Source: Methanobacterium_C sp963845285
GTDB lineage: Archaea; Methanobacteriota; Methanobacteria; Methanobacteriales; Methanobacteriaceae
Direction: 5' to 3'
DNA length: 64,000 nt
Assembly: GCA_963845285.1 (NCBI GenBank)
Contig: CAWJRO010000013.1
Span: 4,926-68,925 of the forward strand
Shown here: positions 47,586 through 55,811 of the stretch, piece after piece
How the letters are laid out: every line of letters starts with the position of its first letter
How positions within the stretch are numbered: the first letter of the stretch is position 1
The notes under the pieces: model-generated
What the model saw: the letters and a program-made list of their open reading frames with translations, nothing else
What the model was told of the DNA's origin: nothing
The model's database searches: none
Made by a program: the position numbers and the translations under genes

Positions 47586-47617
47586 GCAGTTACAACCCCA
47601 AATAAGGGGTTAACTGC
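47586..47617 (+). terminator. Strong hairpin between cbiN and cbiQ
   Basis: GCAGTT and AACCCC on the left pair with GGGGTT and AACTGC on the right, giving two 6-bp helices separated by a 2-base bulge, with loop AAATAA. A T-rich run follows loosely rather than directly. It could attenuate or process the transcript so that the CbiMN part is made in excess, or be an intergenic RNA signal. Function is inferred from structure only. Confidence 0.5.
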
Positions 47618-47651
47618 ACATATTTAAAAACGAAGGTATACTGGTGATATA

Positions 47652-48446
47652 ATGTCTATGTTTGAAACCACACTGGACGGCTATGCTCATTCAAACGGGC
47701 TTAGAAATGTAAACACATACTATAAGGTGTTATTTGCAATTTTAACCATGCTTGTAAGCTTAGTATCTCAATCACCCATTGTTCCTATCGTTATATTTGG
47801 AACTGTAACAGCTTTAATTATTTTTAAGGCTAAAATTTCTTCCAAATTCTATTTGAAATTTATGGCAGTTCCATTTATATTCGCACTTATAAACTTCATT
47901 TTCATGGCAATATTCTTTGGAGTAGGTGCACCAATACTGAAACTTGGAATATTCAATTTGGCAGTGACTGTAGATGGATTCAACCTCGGATTTCTTCTTT
48001 TAGCCAGAATAATGGGAGGTTTTTCATGTCTGGCCTTTTTGGCACTTACCACTCCCATGACAGAACTTTTCGCGGTGTTTGAAGACATCAAGATCCCACA
48101 GATCGTTATTGAAATTGCAATGCTCATGTACCGCTACATATTTTTGTTCCTGGATGAGGCCACCACCATGTACCATTCACAGGAAACAAAGCTTGGTTAC
48201 TCCAGCTTCAAAAAATCGTACAAATCCTTAGGGATGCTTGCAAGCAACCTCTTCATAAAAACATGGATGAAAGGGGAACAGGTGTACATTGCAATGGAAT
48301 CAAGATGCTATGATGGTTCAATAAGGACAATGGGGGAAACTGGAAGTATAAGAAGTATAGGGGCCCGAAATCTGATTTTACTGGTCTTATTTGAAGTTGT
48401 TCTCTCGATTGGAACTTTTCTCACAGGTAGTCTCAGTATTTTCTGA
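47652..48446 (+). CDS. cbiQ: Nickel/cobalt ECF transporter transmembrane protein CbiQ
   Basis: The 264-residue protein has five or so hydrophobic segments, an N-terminal DGYAHSNGLRNVNTYYKV segment and the T-component motif region ALTTPMTELFAVFEDIKIPQ and later YKSLGMLASNLFIKTWMKGE with AMESRCYDGS, which couple to the ATPase. It is the membrane coupling subunit of the importer. GGTGAT precedes the ATG. A 26-bp tandem duplication begins at its stop codon. Confidence 0.93.
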   Translation: MSMFETTLDGYAHSNGLRNVNTYYKVLFAILTMLVSLVSQSPIVPIVIFGTVTALIIFKAKISSKFYLKFMAVPFIFALINFIFMAIFFGVGAPILKLGIFNLAVTVDGFNLGFLLLARIMGGFSCLAFLALTTPMTELFAVFEDIKIPQIVIEIAMLMYRYIFLFLDEATTMYHSQETKLGYSSFKKSYKSLGMLASNLFIKTWMKGEQVYIAMESRCYDGSIRTMGETGSIRSIGARNLILLVLFEVVLSIGTFLTGSLSIF

Positions 48447-48492
48447 TTTTAAAAGTGATACTTTTTTCTGATTTTAAAAGTGATACTTTTTG
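48441..48492. repeat. Tandem duplication of a 26-bp unit at the end of cbiQ
   Basis: TTCTGATTTTAAAAGTGATA followed by a T run occurs twice in a row. The first unit contains the cbiQ stop codon TGA, the second lies in the cbiQ-cbiO gap. The T tracts could serve as archaeal termination signals. Confidence 0.8.
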
Positions 48493-48617
48493 ATTCTACT
48501 CAAATGATGGATTCAGTAAGTGAGATTCAGCAGTTAAAATGCTAAAAATGGGAAAGAACATCTCAAACTTATTTTTAAAAGTTATTTTATGTTTATAAGC
48601 TGATATGAGGTGATAAA

Positions 48618-49457
48618 ATGAATGTTATTGAAACCAGAGAAATTCTATATGAATATCCTGACGGTACGAAGGCACTTGAAAACGTTAACTTCAAAGCAGA
48701 AAATGGTAAAATTATTGCACTCCTTGGGCCAAACGGTGCCGGCAAATCCACGTTGTTTCTTCATTTCAATGGTATATTAAAGCCATCTTCAGGGGAAGTC
48801 CTGGTTAATGGTAGGCCAATAAGCTATGACAAAAAAGAGTTGATGAAGGTTAGGCAGGAAGTGGGCATAGTATTCCAGAACCCTGATGACCAGCTATTTG
48901 CACCTACAGTGATGGAAGATGTTGCATTTGGCCCGATGAACATAGGGCTTTCCGGAGAAGAGGTGGACGAAAGGGTTAAAAATGCTTTGAAAAGGGTTGG
49001 AATGGGAGGATTTGAGAAAAAACCACCACACCACTTGAGCGGCGGCCAAAAAAAGAGGGTTACAATTGCAGGTATTCTTGCAATGAAACCGAAGATAATG
49101 GTTCTGGATGAACCAACAAGTGGACTGGATCCCAGAGGCGCATCCCAAATAATGCGTTTACTTTACGAACTCAATGAAGAAGGTATGACCATCATCATAT
49201 CCACCCACGACGTTGACCTTGTTCCACTTTACGCATCCACAGTTTACATAATAAGCCATGGGAACATAATAAAGGAGGGAAGCCCTCAAACAGTTTTCAG
49301 TGATGTTGAAACCATAAGAAATGCGAATTTACGGCTTCCACGCATAGCACACCTTATGGAAATACTTAATAAAGAAGACCACGTTTCATTCGGCAAACCA
49401 TATCCTCTTACTATAGGTGAGGCAAGAAGAAAGATACGTGAACAGGTCAAAGACTGA
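48618..49457 (+). CDS. cbiO: Nickel/cobalt ECF transporter ATPase CbiO, first copy
   Basis: The 279-residue ABC ATPase has Walker A GPNGAGKST, Q-loop region VFQNPDDQLFAP, signature LSGGQKKRV, Walker B and D-loop IMVLDEPTSGLDP and switch histidine ISTHDVDLV. It energises CbiQ/CbiM. AGGTGAT precedes the ATG. It is the fourth gene of cbiMNQO, 171 bases after cbiQ. A close paralogue lies at 50720-51556; most residues are identical, including the C-terminal LRLPRIAHLMEIL and FGKPYPLTIGEARR blocks. Confidence 0.95.
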   Translation: MNVIETREILYEYPDGTKALENVNFKAENGKIIALLGPNGAGKSTLFLHFNGILKPSSGEVLVNGRPISYDKKELMKVRQEVGIVFQNPDDQLFAPTVMEDVAFGPMNIGLSGEEVDERVKNALKRVGMGGFEKKPPHHLSGGQKKRVTIAGILAMKPKIMVLDEPTSGLDPRGASQIMRLLYELNEEGMTIIISTHDVDLVPLYASTVYIISHGNIIKEGSPQTVFSDVETIRNANLRLPRIAHLMEILNKEDHVSFGKPYPLTIGEARRKIREQVKD

Positions 49458-49538
49458 ATTTCCAAGATTTTAACAAAAATAGTAGATACACTCTCTTTTC
49501 ATTCAATATCCAACAAACATGGTATTTCAGCGCACATT

Positions 49539-49676
49539 GGTATTACCCAATATATAAATAAAATCTCAAATAGTATTACAATAAACCCTTATTTTTTTAA
49601 AAATTGAATGGATTAGGGCTCCTACACAGATCTAAGGTATTACTGAATATATAAAAAAAATACAAAATCGTATTAA
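49539..49676. promoter_or_regulatory. Duplicated GGTATTAC...GTATTA module upstream of the NicO-type gene
   Basis: The motif GGTATTAC followed by CAATATATAA or GAATATATAA occurs at 49539 and 49636, each time with a second GTATTA 34 bases further on (49573 and 49670). The two modules are 97 bases apart, the last ending 20 bases before the transporter start. They could be operator sites, for example for a metal regulator, or overlap TATA boxes; that is inference. Confidence 0.5.
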
Positions 49677-49695
49677 CAAATTGGAGTGATAACGT

Positions 49696-50406
49696 ATGGA
49701 TTTCATATCTTCAAGTTTAACTACATTTCCTCTGCAGATCAGCCTGGTTTTCATGGTTGCTGCATTTATACTCGGTGCATTACATGCATTAGAGCCAGGA
49801 CACGGAAAAGCTGTCATGGCTGCATTTGTAATGGGCACTGACGCAACTTTGGAAGATACATTGTTACTTGGGGGTACAGTGGTTTTTTCCCACGTAATTG
49901 TGGTTGTTCTTCTTGGAATTGTTTCATTGTTCCTTGTTGGATCTTTGAACGTAAAAACAACCCATGATTTGATGAGTATAGTAGGTGGGGTCATACTTGT
50001 TGCAGTTGGTTTGTGGATACTGAAGAAGTACCATAATCCACACCATCATCATGAGCACAGTATCGATAAAAAGAAGGCTAATACAAAAAGGGGTGTGGTT
50101 GCAATTGGATTATCCACAGGCATAATACCCTGTCCTGCAGCACTTGCAGTGTTACTTTTTAGCATTGCAAATGGCCAGTTTTACAATGGTATCGTTTACG
50201 TTCTGGTGTTCAGCGCAGGCCTTGCAATATCAATAACTCTCCTTTCAGTGCTCTTTGTTAAAGGGAAGGACTTTATCCAGAACTATGTGAGCAGCAAAAC
50301 CATAAACAAAATTCCAATTGTAAGCGCCAGTTTGATCATCATTATAGGATTATTAACGCTGCTACAACCCATAACAGAATATCTGTTACCATTTTTACAT
50401 GTATAA
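49696..50406 (+). CDS. NicO/RcnA-type nickel-cobalt transporter
   Basis: The 236-residue membrane protein has six hydrophobic segments, the motif LGALHALEPGHGKAVMAAF in the second, and a central histidine-rich cytoplasmic loop HNPHHHHEHSIDKKK, both typical of the NicO/RcnA superfamily, followed by IGLSTGIIPCPAALAVLL. Members export Ni/Co or serve urease/hydrogenase metal supply. Its place between the two cbiO copies argues for nickel or cobalt homeostasis. GGAGTGATAACG precedes the ATG, itself behind the duplicated GGTATTAC modules. Confidence 0.85.
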   Translation: MDFISSSLTTFPLQISLVFMVAAFILGALHALEPGHGKAVMAAFVMGTDATLEDTLLLGGTVVFSHVIVVVLLGIVSLFLVGSLNVKTTHDLMSIVGGVILVAVGLWILKKYHNPHHHHEHSIDKKKANTKRGVVAIGLSTGIIPCPAALAVLLFSIANGQFYNGIVYVLVFSAGLAISITLLSVLFVKGKDFIQNYVSSKTINKIPIVSASLIIIIGLLTLLQPITEYLLPFLHV

Positions 50407-50719
50407 AGGTCTTGTTGACAGTAAGTAATAATCTGCAGTATGATAATGGAAGATAAAGGGATAAATAAAATTTAATTTAAAAAGGATTAAAATAAATCAA
50501 ACAAGAAAGTATGATGTGTTTTTGAAAGTATTTTAGATGGTTAAGTGTAGTTTAATGGCTTTAAAACTATAAAAACATGTTTAAAGTTCTTAATTACTAT
50601 TTAACCATGATCTTCTGTTTTCTTTGAAAGTATTAATCAACTATTTTATGTAGTAGATCATATCAAAAGTAAATTATATCAATTATAATTGAATTTATAT
50701 AAAATTTATATGTGATATC
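50407..50719. other. 313-bp AT-rich gap before the second cbiO
   Basis: No ORF or repeat family copy is seen. The right end contains a TATA-rich stretch (ATTTATATAAAATTTATATG) immediately before the second cbiO, so that gene probably has its own promoter. Confidence 0.45.
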
Positions 50720-51556
50720 ATGATCATTGAAACAGATAAAATCGTATATGAGTATCCTGACGGTACTAAAGCCCTTGAAGATGTTAGTTTTCATGCTGAA
50801 GAAGGCAAAATCGTTGCGTTACTGGGTCCAAACGGTGCTGGAAAATCCACACTTTTTTTACACTTCAACGGAATATTAGAACCAACCTCTGGAACTGTTA
50901 AAATAGATGGGAAGACCATAAGCTACAATAAGAAAGAGTTAATGAAAGTGAGACAGAAAGTGGGGATAGTGTTTCAGAACCCTGATGACCAGCTCTTTGC
51001 ACCTACTGTGATGGAAGATGTCGCATTTGGGCCTATGAACATTGGACTTTCTAAAGAGGAAGTGGATTTAAGGGTTAAAGAATCCCTTGAAAAGGTTGGA
51101 ATGACGGGATTTGAGAAAAAACCACCTCATCATTTGAGCGGCGGCCAGAAAAAGAGGGTTGCAATTGCAGGCATCCTTGCAATGAAACCGAAGATAATGG
51201 TTCTGGATGAACCCACAAGCGGTCTGGACCCGAAAGGAGCATCTCACATTCTCCAGTTGCTCTACCAGCTCAACAAGGAAGGTATGACAATTGTCATATC
51301 AACCCACGACGTGGATCTGGTACCATTATACGCAGAAAGTGTTTACATAATCAGTAAGGGTAAAATAATTAAGGAAGGCAGTCCTCAAGAAGTCTTTGGA
51401 GATGTTGAAACCGTTCGAAAGGCAGATTTACGGCTTCCACGGATAGCACACCTCATGGAAATACTTCAAAAGGAAGATAAAGTTTCGTTTGGCAAACCAT
51501 ACCCTTTAACCATAGGGGAAGCAAGAAGAAGAATTTTAAAAGAGATTGAAGATTGA
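50720..51556 (+). CDS. cbiO: ECF transporter ATPase CbiO, second copy
   Basis: The 278-residue protein is a close paralogue of the ATPase at 48618-49457, with the same Walker A GPNGAGKST, VFQNPDDQLFAP, LSGGQKKRV, LDEPTSGLDP and ISTHDVDLV and the same ending FGKPYPLTIGEARR. Differences are concentrated in a few surface stretches, so both copies should be functional. It may pair with the same CbiQ or make an ATPase heterodimer. It lies 314 bases after the NicO-type gene and probably has its own promoter. Confidence 0.93.
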   Translation: MIIETDKIVYEYPDGTKALEDVSFHAEEGKIVALLGPNGAGKSTLFLHFNGILEPTSGTVKIDGKTISYNKKELMKVRQKVGIVFQNPDDQLFAPTVMEDVAFGPMNIGLSKEEVDLRVKESLEKVGMTGFEKKPPHHLSGGQKKRVAIAGILAMKPKIMVLDEPTSGLDPKGASHILQLLYQLNKEGMTIVISTHDVDLVPLYAESVYIISKGKIIKEGSPQEVFGDVETVRKADLRLPRIAHLMEILQKEDKVSFGKPYPLTIGEARRRILKEIED

Positions 51557-51699
51557 ACATGTTTCAAATTAGATGGATAAGGTTTTCAATCTAAGTTATT
51601 CACTTAGTGGTGCACAATCAATTTATTTATTTTTCTTATTCTTAATTCCAAATCTTTTTTATATTTAAATAAAATTTAAGAAATTTAAGAGGTTGAAAA

Positions 51700-52839
51700 A
51701 TGACAGAAGCTCTAGTTTCAATATCAAAATGTGACTCTTACGATTTAGAATTGGTTCAAAATGCTGTAAAAAAATCAATAGATGCTATTGGAGGCTTATC
51801 TTCATTTATAAAACCTGGAGATAAAGTTCTAATTAAACCAAACATGCTTCAGGCCAAAACACCTGAAGAAGCCATAACAACTCATCCCGCAGTTATAGAA
51901 TCTGTAATAAATCTTGTTAAAGATTTAGGGGCTATTCCAATGGTGGGAGACAGTCCTGGTGGGCCTGCAAGGGGTATGGAAAGGTTCTGGAAAGTTACGG
52001 GAATGTTAGATGTCTGTCAACGTACACAAACTCATTTAGTCAACTTTGAGAAGTCTGGGGTTTATGAAATGGAAAGGGGAGGTAGAAAATACCACATTGC
52101 AAAACCAGTTATTGATTGTGATGTAATTATCAACCTGCCGAAAATCAAAACACACGGCCTCACAACTTTTACATGTGCTGTTAAAAATATGTACGGAGTT
52201 GTTCCAGGTCTCAGAAAATCAGAATATCATAAAATGGCCCCAAAGCCCTCTGATTTTGCTGAGATGGTGGTGGATATATTTGCACTGGCAAAACCCCAGC
52301 TCAATATTGTTGATGGGATAATTGGAATGGATGGAACAGGACCTTCTGCAGGAAATCCCAAAGAAATTGGAGTTATACTTGCATCTGATGATTCTGTTGC
52401 ACTGGACTGTTTTATATGCCATTGCCTGGGTAAAGATCCCATGAAGGTGCCTTCAAACAGAATAGCTCAAGAGCAGGGTCTTGGGGAAGGTGTTGTGGAA
52501 AATATTCAGGTTATAGGGGAATTCCCAGTCATAAAAGACTTCAAATGGCCCCTAAATATGGCAGGCACGATGGAACTGATCCCTTCATCAATTGCACGGG
52601 GCTTGATGAAACTATGGTGGTCAAGACCTTCCATTGATCCGGATATCTGCACTAACTGTAACACGTGTGTTAAAAGTTGTCCTGTGGATGCATTAGTAAA
52701 AAACAGTCCAGTTCCTGAATTTGGTTATGGAGAATGCATAAACTGCCTGTGCTGCATGGAAATGTGCCCTGAAAAAGCGGTTTTTGAGGAGAAAAGCAGA
52801 TTATACAGGTTAATTTCAAGGTTTACAAAATCAGATTAA
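51700..52839 (+). CDS. DUF362 domain protein with C-terminal 2[4Fe-4S] ferredoxin
   Basis: The 379-residue protein has a DUF362 domain (VLIKPNMLQAKTPEEAITTH, then MVGDSPGGPARGM, LPKIKTHGLTTFTCAVKNMY and LNIVDGIIGMDGTGPSAGNP) and two cluster motifs at the end, CTNCNTCVKSCP and CINCLCCMEMCP. Such fusions are frequent in methanogens and other anaerobes as predicted iron-sulfur proteins of unknown reaction. The ATG follows GAGGTTGAAAA. It is cytoplasmic and alone in its transcription unit. Confidence 0.9.
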   Translation: MTEALVSISKCDSYDLELVQNAVKKSIDAIGGLSSFIKPGDKVLIKPNMLQAKTPEEAITTHPAVIESVINLVKDLGAIPMVGDSPGGPARGMERFWKVTGMLDVCQRTQTHLVNFEKSGVYEMERGGRKYHIAKPVIDCDVIINLPKIKTHGLTTFTCAVKNMYGVVPGLRKSEYHKMAPKPSDFAEMVVDIFALAKPQLNIVDGIIGMDGTGPSAGNPKEIGVILASDDSVALDCFICHCLGKDPMKVPSNRIAQEQGLGEGVVENIQVIGEFPVIKDFKWPLNMAGTMELIPSSIARGLMKLWWSRPSIDPDICTNCNTCVKSCPVDALVKNSPVPEFGYGECINCLCCMEMCPEKAVFEEKSRLYRLISRFTKSD

Positions 52840-52863
52840 ATTGGTTTAATTTTAGTTCAATGG

Positions 52864-53020
52864 TTTAAATCAATCCATTAAATATTTCTTAGCTAAATTT
52901 AAATGATTTAAATCAAATCTTAAATATTCTTTAACTAATTTAATTAGTTTAAATCAAATTTTAAATATTTTCACTAATCTATTGTTTAAATCAGTTTTAA
53001 ACATTCTTTAACTACTTAAA
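52864..53020. repeat. Imperfect AT-rich tandem repeat, about four units of 37-43 bp
   Basis: TTTAAATCAA or a close form recurs at 52864, 52907, 52948 and 52985, each followed by a TTAAA(C/T)ATT-type and TAACTA(A/C)TT-type block. Units are degenerate and unspaced, so this is a tandem array and not a CRISPR. The remainder of the 52840-53426 gap holds a MITE copy and no gene. Confidence 0.65.
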
Positions 53021-53288
53021 TGGTTAAATTAATTTCTAATCAAATATTTTTTTCTTAATTAAATATCTTATCTTTCTCTTTTCCCAGTTTAATTAGAAAT
53101 AAGCATATCTCTTAACAAATAGGCTTAAAAATGTTGATAAGATATGTGTTGTTAAAAGAATGATTATAAAAAAGGGATTAAGTCATAAAGAAGAAAAAAA
53201 GAAAGTTAAGCCCTTATTATTTTGTTATAAAAGAAATCCTAAATCAATTACAACTAATTTCCCTCCAACAATCAATGATTTTCAAGAT

Positions 53289-53396
53289 GAAGTTGTCTCA
53301 TGATTATTTCTTACGGATATAATTTTCATTGTTTTTGAATTTCAAACTCTATTTACCCTTATTTTTTTTGCAAATTTTGAGCTATGAGACAGGCTT
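53289..53396 (-). mobile_element. 107-bp MITE, copy 2
   Basis: On the plus strand it begins GAAGTTGTCTCATGA and ends CTATGAGACAGGCTT. Read on the other strand its interior (CAAAATTTGCAAAAAAAATA) aligns with the copies at 26861-26967 and 63752-63859. Flanks AAGAT and AAGAC suggest a 5-bp target site. It is more diverged than the other two. It lies downstream of the NIL-ferredoxin gene's stop codon. Confidence 0.82.
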
Positions 53397-53426
53397 AAGA
53401 CTTAAAAAATGGTTTTGAAATTCAAT

Positions 53427-53813
53427 TTATTCTGCAATGTTTATTGCTTTCATTGGACAGGAGTAGGTGCATACTCCACATCCAAGGCACAACTTATCAT
53501 CAACTTTAATACTCCAATCTTCCTCAATTGAAATAGCAGTTACAGGACATAACGACACACATGCACCACAGTCTATGCATTTTTCGTCGTCCTTTTTTAC
53601 AACTCTTTTTATTGGGTTGAGATCGATTCCTCCGTTTTCCAGAAATTTTATACCTTCCTCAGCTTCGCTGCCACTTATTTCAATGAGCATCTTACCCCCT
53701 TTGGGTGTTATGTTGGCTTTCAAGATATTAAAGCTTACATCGTAATTTTTAATGAGATCAGAGATCACTGTTTTGTTTACTATGTTTGGTGAAAAATTTA
53801 ACCAGGCTTTCAT
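53427..53813 (-). CDS. NIL-domain 2[4Fe-4S] ferredoxin of homocysteine synthesis
   Basis: The 128-residue protein has an N-terminal NIL-like domain (MKAWLNFSPNIVNKTVISDL and ISGSEAEEGIKFLENGGIDL) and two cluster motifs, CIDCGACVSLCP and CLGCGVCTYSCP. It is the partner of the preceding COG1900 protein: genes of this pair in Methanosarcina (MA1821/MA1822) are needed for making homocysteine from aspartate semialdehyde and sulfide. The ATG overlaps the stop of that gene by four bases, so translation is coupled. Confidence 0.92.
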   Translation of the reverse strand: MKAWLNFSPNIVNKTVISDLIKNYDVSFNILKANITPKGGKMLIEISGSEAEEGIKFLENGGIDLNPIKRVVKKDDEKCIDCGACVSLCPVTAISIEEDWSIKVDDKLCLGCGVCTYSCPMKAINIAE

Positions 53814-55363
53814 AATGAACCACCGTTTTTACTTTTTTTTGTATCGTAGATCAACCTTGAAATATCCTCGGTTGTTATCATACCCTTCACATTGTTTTCT
53901 TTGTCGATAATGGGGAGCCCTGAAATTTCATACTTATCAATACGTCTTGCAACGATATCAACAGGCTCATCTTCACGGGCTATTATTACCTTACGGGTCA
54001 TAACATCTGATAATTTCTTTTTACCCTTAGCAACAGCGTTTGCTATGTCCCAAGAGGTCACTATCCCCAGGAGTTTTCCATTCCTGTCTACAACTGGAAG
54101 ATGGTTTACACTGTTGTCAACCAGTTTCTTTGCAACCGCATCAACTTCATCAGTTGGATAAACTGTTATAGCGGGTTTAATTTTAATATTTTTCACAAGA
54201 ATTGAAGGTTTTTTAATTTCCAATGGTTTTACACTGAATCCTTCAGATGGTAACTTTGAAACTGGAGTTGTAAGATAAAACTCACCATTATCTATCCAAT
54301 TTTTAAGCTCTCCTGCAATCTCAACCGACTTTTTATAGGATGATAATGGTGATGTTGGAACTTCAACACCATTAATTTCAATATGTCCAGTTCTAAGTTC
54401 TTTATAATTGGTTTTCAGTATTGTGGGACGACTTCGTTTTGGTACCCCGTAATCAACAACATGGCAAACGATTTCTTCATCACTTATAGCAGTTCTTCGG
54501 GCTATCTCTTCGTTAAGTACAGGTATTGGAACGCCTAATCCCACAAAAAGTGTTGAACCGTATTTGGGCATGGTTGCACCGCGCACATAGTCGGAGCTCA
54601 TTTTCTTCATGTTTCCCTTGAGCATGAGCGTACCGGCCCCATCAACAGGAACTCCATTTTCACGTTCAACGTCGGTGCTGTGCTGTGTTCCTTCTCCTAT
54701 TATGTAACCTTGAGCTCCACAGAGGAATATTCGAGTGCCTAACCCTATGGTTTCAAAGTAAGGGTCGTTTAAAAGTGGGCTGAGCTCACCAGCACTTGAA
54801 TAACTCACGTTCCCCATTTTAGGCAGTAGTGTACCCATGTAAGTGTAAAGTGTTTCTTCAGTGGAGTTGGTTGCTGCAGCATAGTTTTGGTAACTGTTTC
54901 TTGGGTTTAGCATAACGGTCTGGTTCAGTTTTTCAATGTTTATACTGGTTTTTACCTCTTTGAGTGGATAACAGTCTGTTCCATAGGATTCTGCAATGAG
55001 TTGTATGTCTTTACCCCTTATGAGATCCTCTATCACATGAGCTCCACCATAGTCAAAGGCTATGTCTGGATTCCTGTTTGGCTGGCCTGCCCCTATGTAA
55101 GCATCGACAGCAGCAAGCCCAGAATAAGCTTCAACACCGTTTAAATAAGTTTTTGCCATCTTTATTGGCGGATCTGAATGTCCAAAGTTTAGGAAAGCTC
55201 CTGAAGAGCACATGGCACCAAATGTACCCGTTGTTACAACATCAACCTCACTAGCAGCTTTTTCTGCACCATTCTCCCTTACAATTTGGGTCATCTCAGC
55301 GGCTGTTACAACAACCACATCTCCATCTTTGATCTTCTGGTTTATTTCTTTTATGGTCTTCAT
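53810..55363 (-). CDS. L-aspartate semialdehyde sulfurtransferase (homocysteine biosynthesis, COG1900) with CBS pair
   Basis: The 517-residue protein starts MKTIKEINQKIKDGDVVVVT, with the DUF39/HcyBio domain to about residue 370 (GTFGAMCSSGAFLNFGHSDP, ESYGTDCYPLKEVKT, GAQGYIIGEGTQHSTDVERE). Conserved cysteines in MCSSG and GTDCYP are candidates for the sulfur-carrying residue. Two CBS domains follow from about residue 395 (VDAVAKKLVDNSVNHLPVVD, EPVDIVARRIDKYEISGLPI). With the ferredoxin-like partner it converts aspartate semialdehyde and sulfide to homocysteine for methionine synthesis. The CBS pair suggests nucleotide control. Confidence 0.92.
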   Translation of the reverse strand: MKTIKEINQKIKDGDVVVVTAAEMTQIVRENGAEKAASEVDVVTTGTFGAMCSSGAFLNFGHSDPPIKMAKTYLNGVEAYSGLAAVDAYIGAGQPNRNPDIAFDYGGAHVIEDLIRGKDIQLIAESYGTDCYPLKEVKTSINIEKLNQTVMLNPRNSYQNYAAATNSTEETLYTYMGTLLPKMGNVSYSSAGELSPLLNDPYFETIGLGTRIFLCGAQGYIIGEGTQHSTDVERENGVPVDGAGTLMLKGNMKKMSSDYVRGATMPKYGSTLFVGLGVPIPVLNEEIARRTAISDEEIVCHVVDYGVPKRSRPTILKTNYKELRTGHIEINGVEVPTSPLSSYKKSVEIAGELKNWIDNGEFYLTTPVSKLPSEGFSVKPLEIKKPSILVKNIKIKPAITVYPTDEVDAVAKKLVDNSVNHLPVVDRNGKLLGIVTSWDIANAVAKGKKKLSDVMTRKVIIAREDEPVDIVARRIDKYEISGLPIIDKENNVKGMITTEDISRLIYDTKKSKNGGSL

Positions 55364-55811
55364 TTATTCACCCAGCGTTGCTATGTGTTATTCAATAAAA
55401 TCAATCCAAATAAATGCTTGTATAAATCATTAAGCTAGTGATTTATTAGGCTATAGATCTAATGATTTATTAGGTTATACTTGTTATTAAATCATAGATT
55501 ATCTAAACCTAAATGAAAAAATGAGGATTATTTTATTGGGATGATCTGAAAAATAAAAAAGATATGTAATAGGATTTAATTCATGTTTAATTTTCTTTAT
55601 CTCTTATTCTACATACCTTAATTCATTTCGCAGCCTTTTGGACCTCAACAAAAGTGTTGTCTGTCAAATTGAATTAGCACCTTTTCACTTTTGGTAATTA
55701 GGACTCTATGAAATATTGCATATTTTATTTACTTTTTCTTGATATAGTTAGCTGAGCCAAACTTAGGATAATGAAGTAGATACCAATTCCTGCGGTTATA
55801 TAAACTCTGTT
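55364..55811. other. 448-bp AT-rich gap, no gene seen
   Basis: Its left end is the promoter of the homocysteine operon. TAGTGATTTATTAGGCTATA and a near copy lie side by side near 55435-55480. No ORF or RNA gene is supported. Confidence 0.45.

Noticed and set aside
52864..53020. CRISPR array
   Set aside because: Repeat units are degenerate, contiguous and of changing period, with no spacers between conserved repeats and no cas genes in the window.
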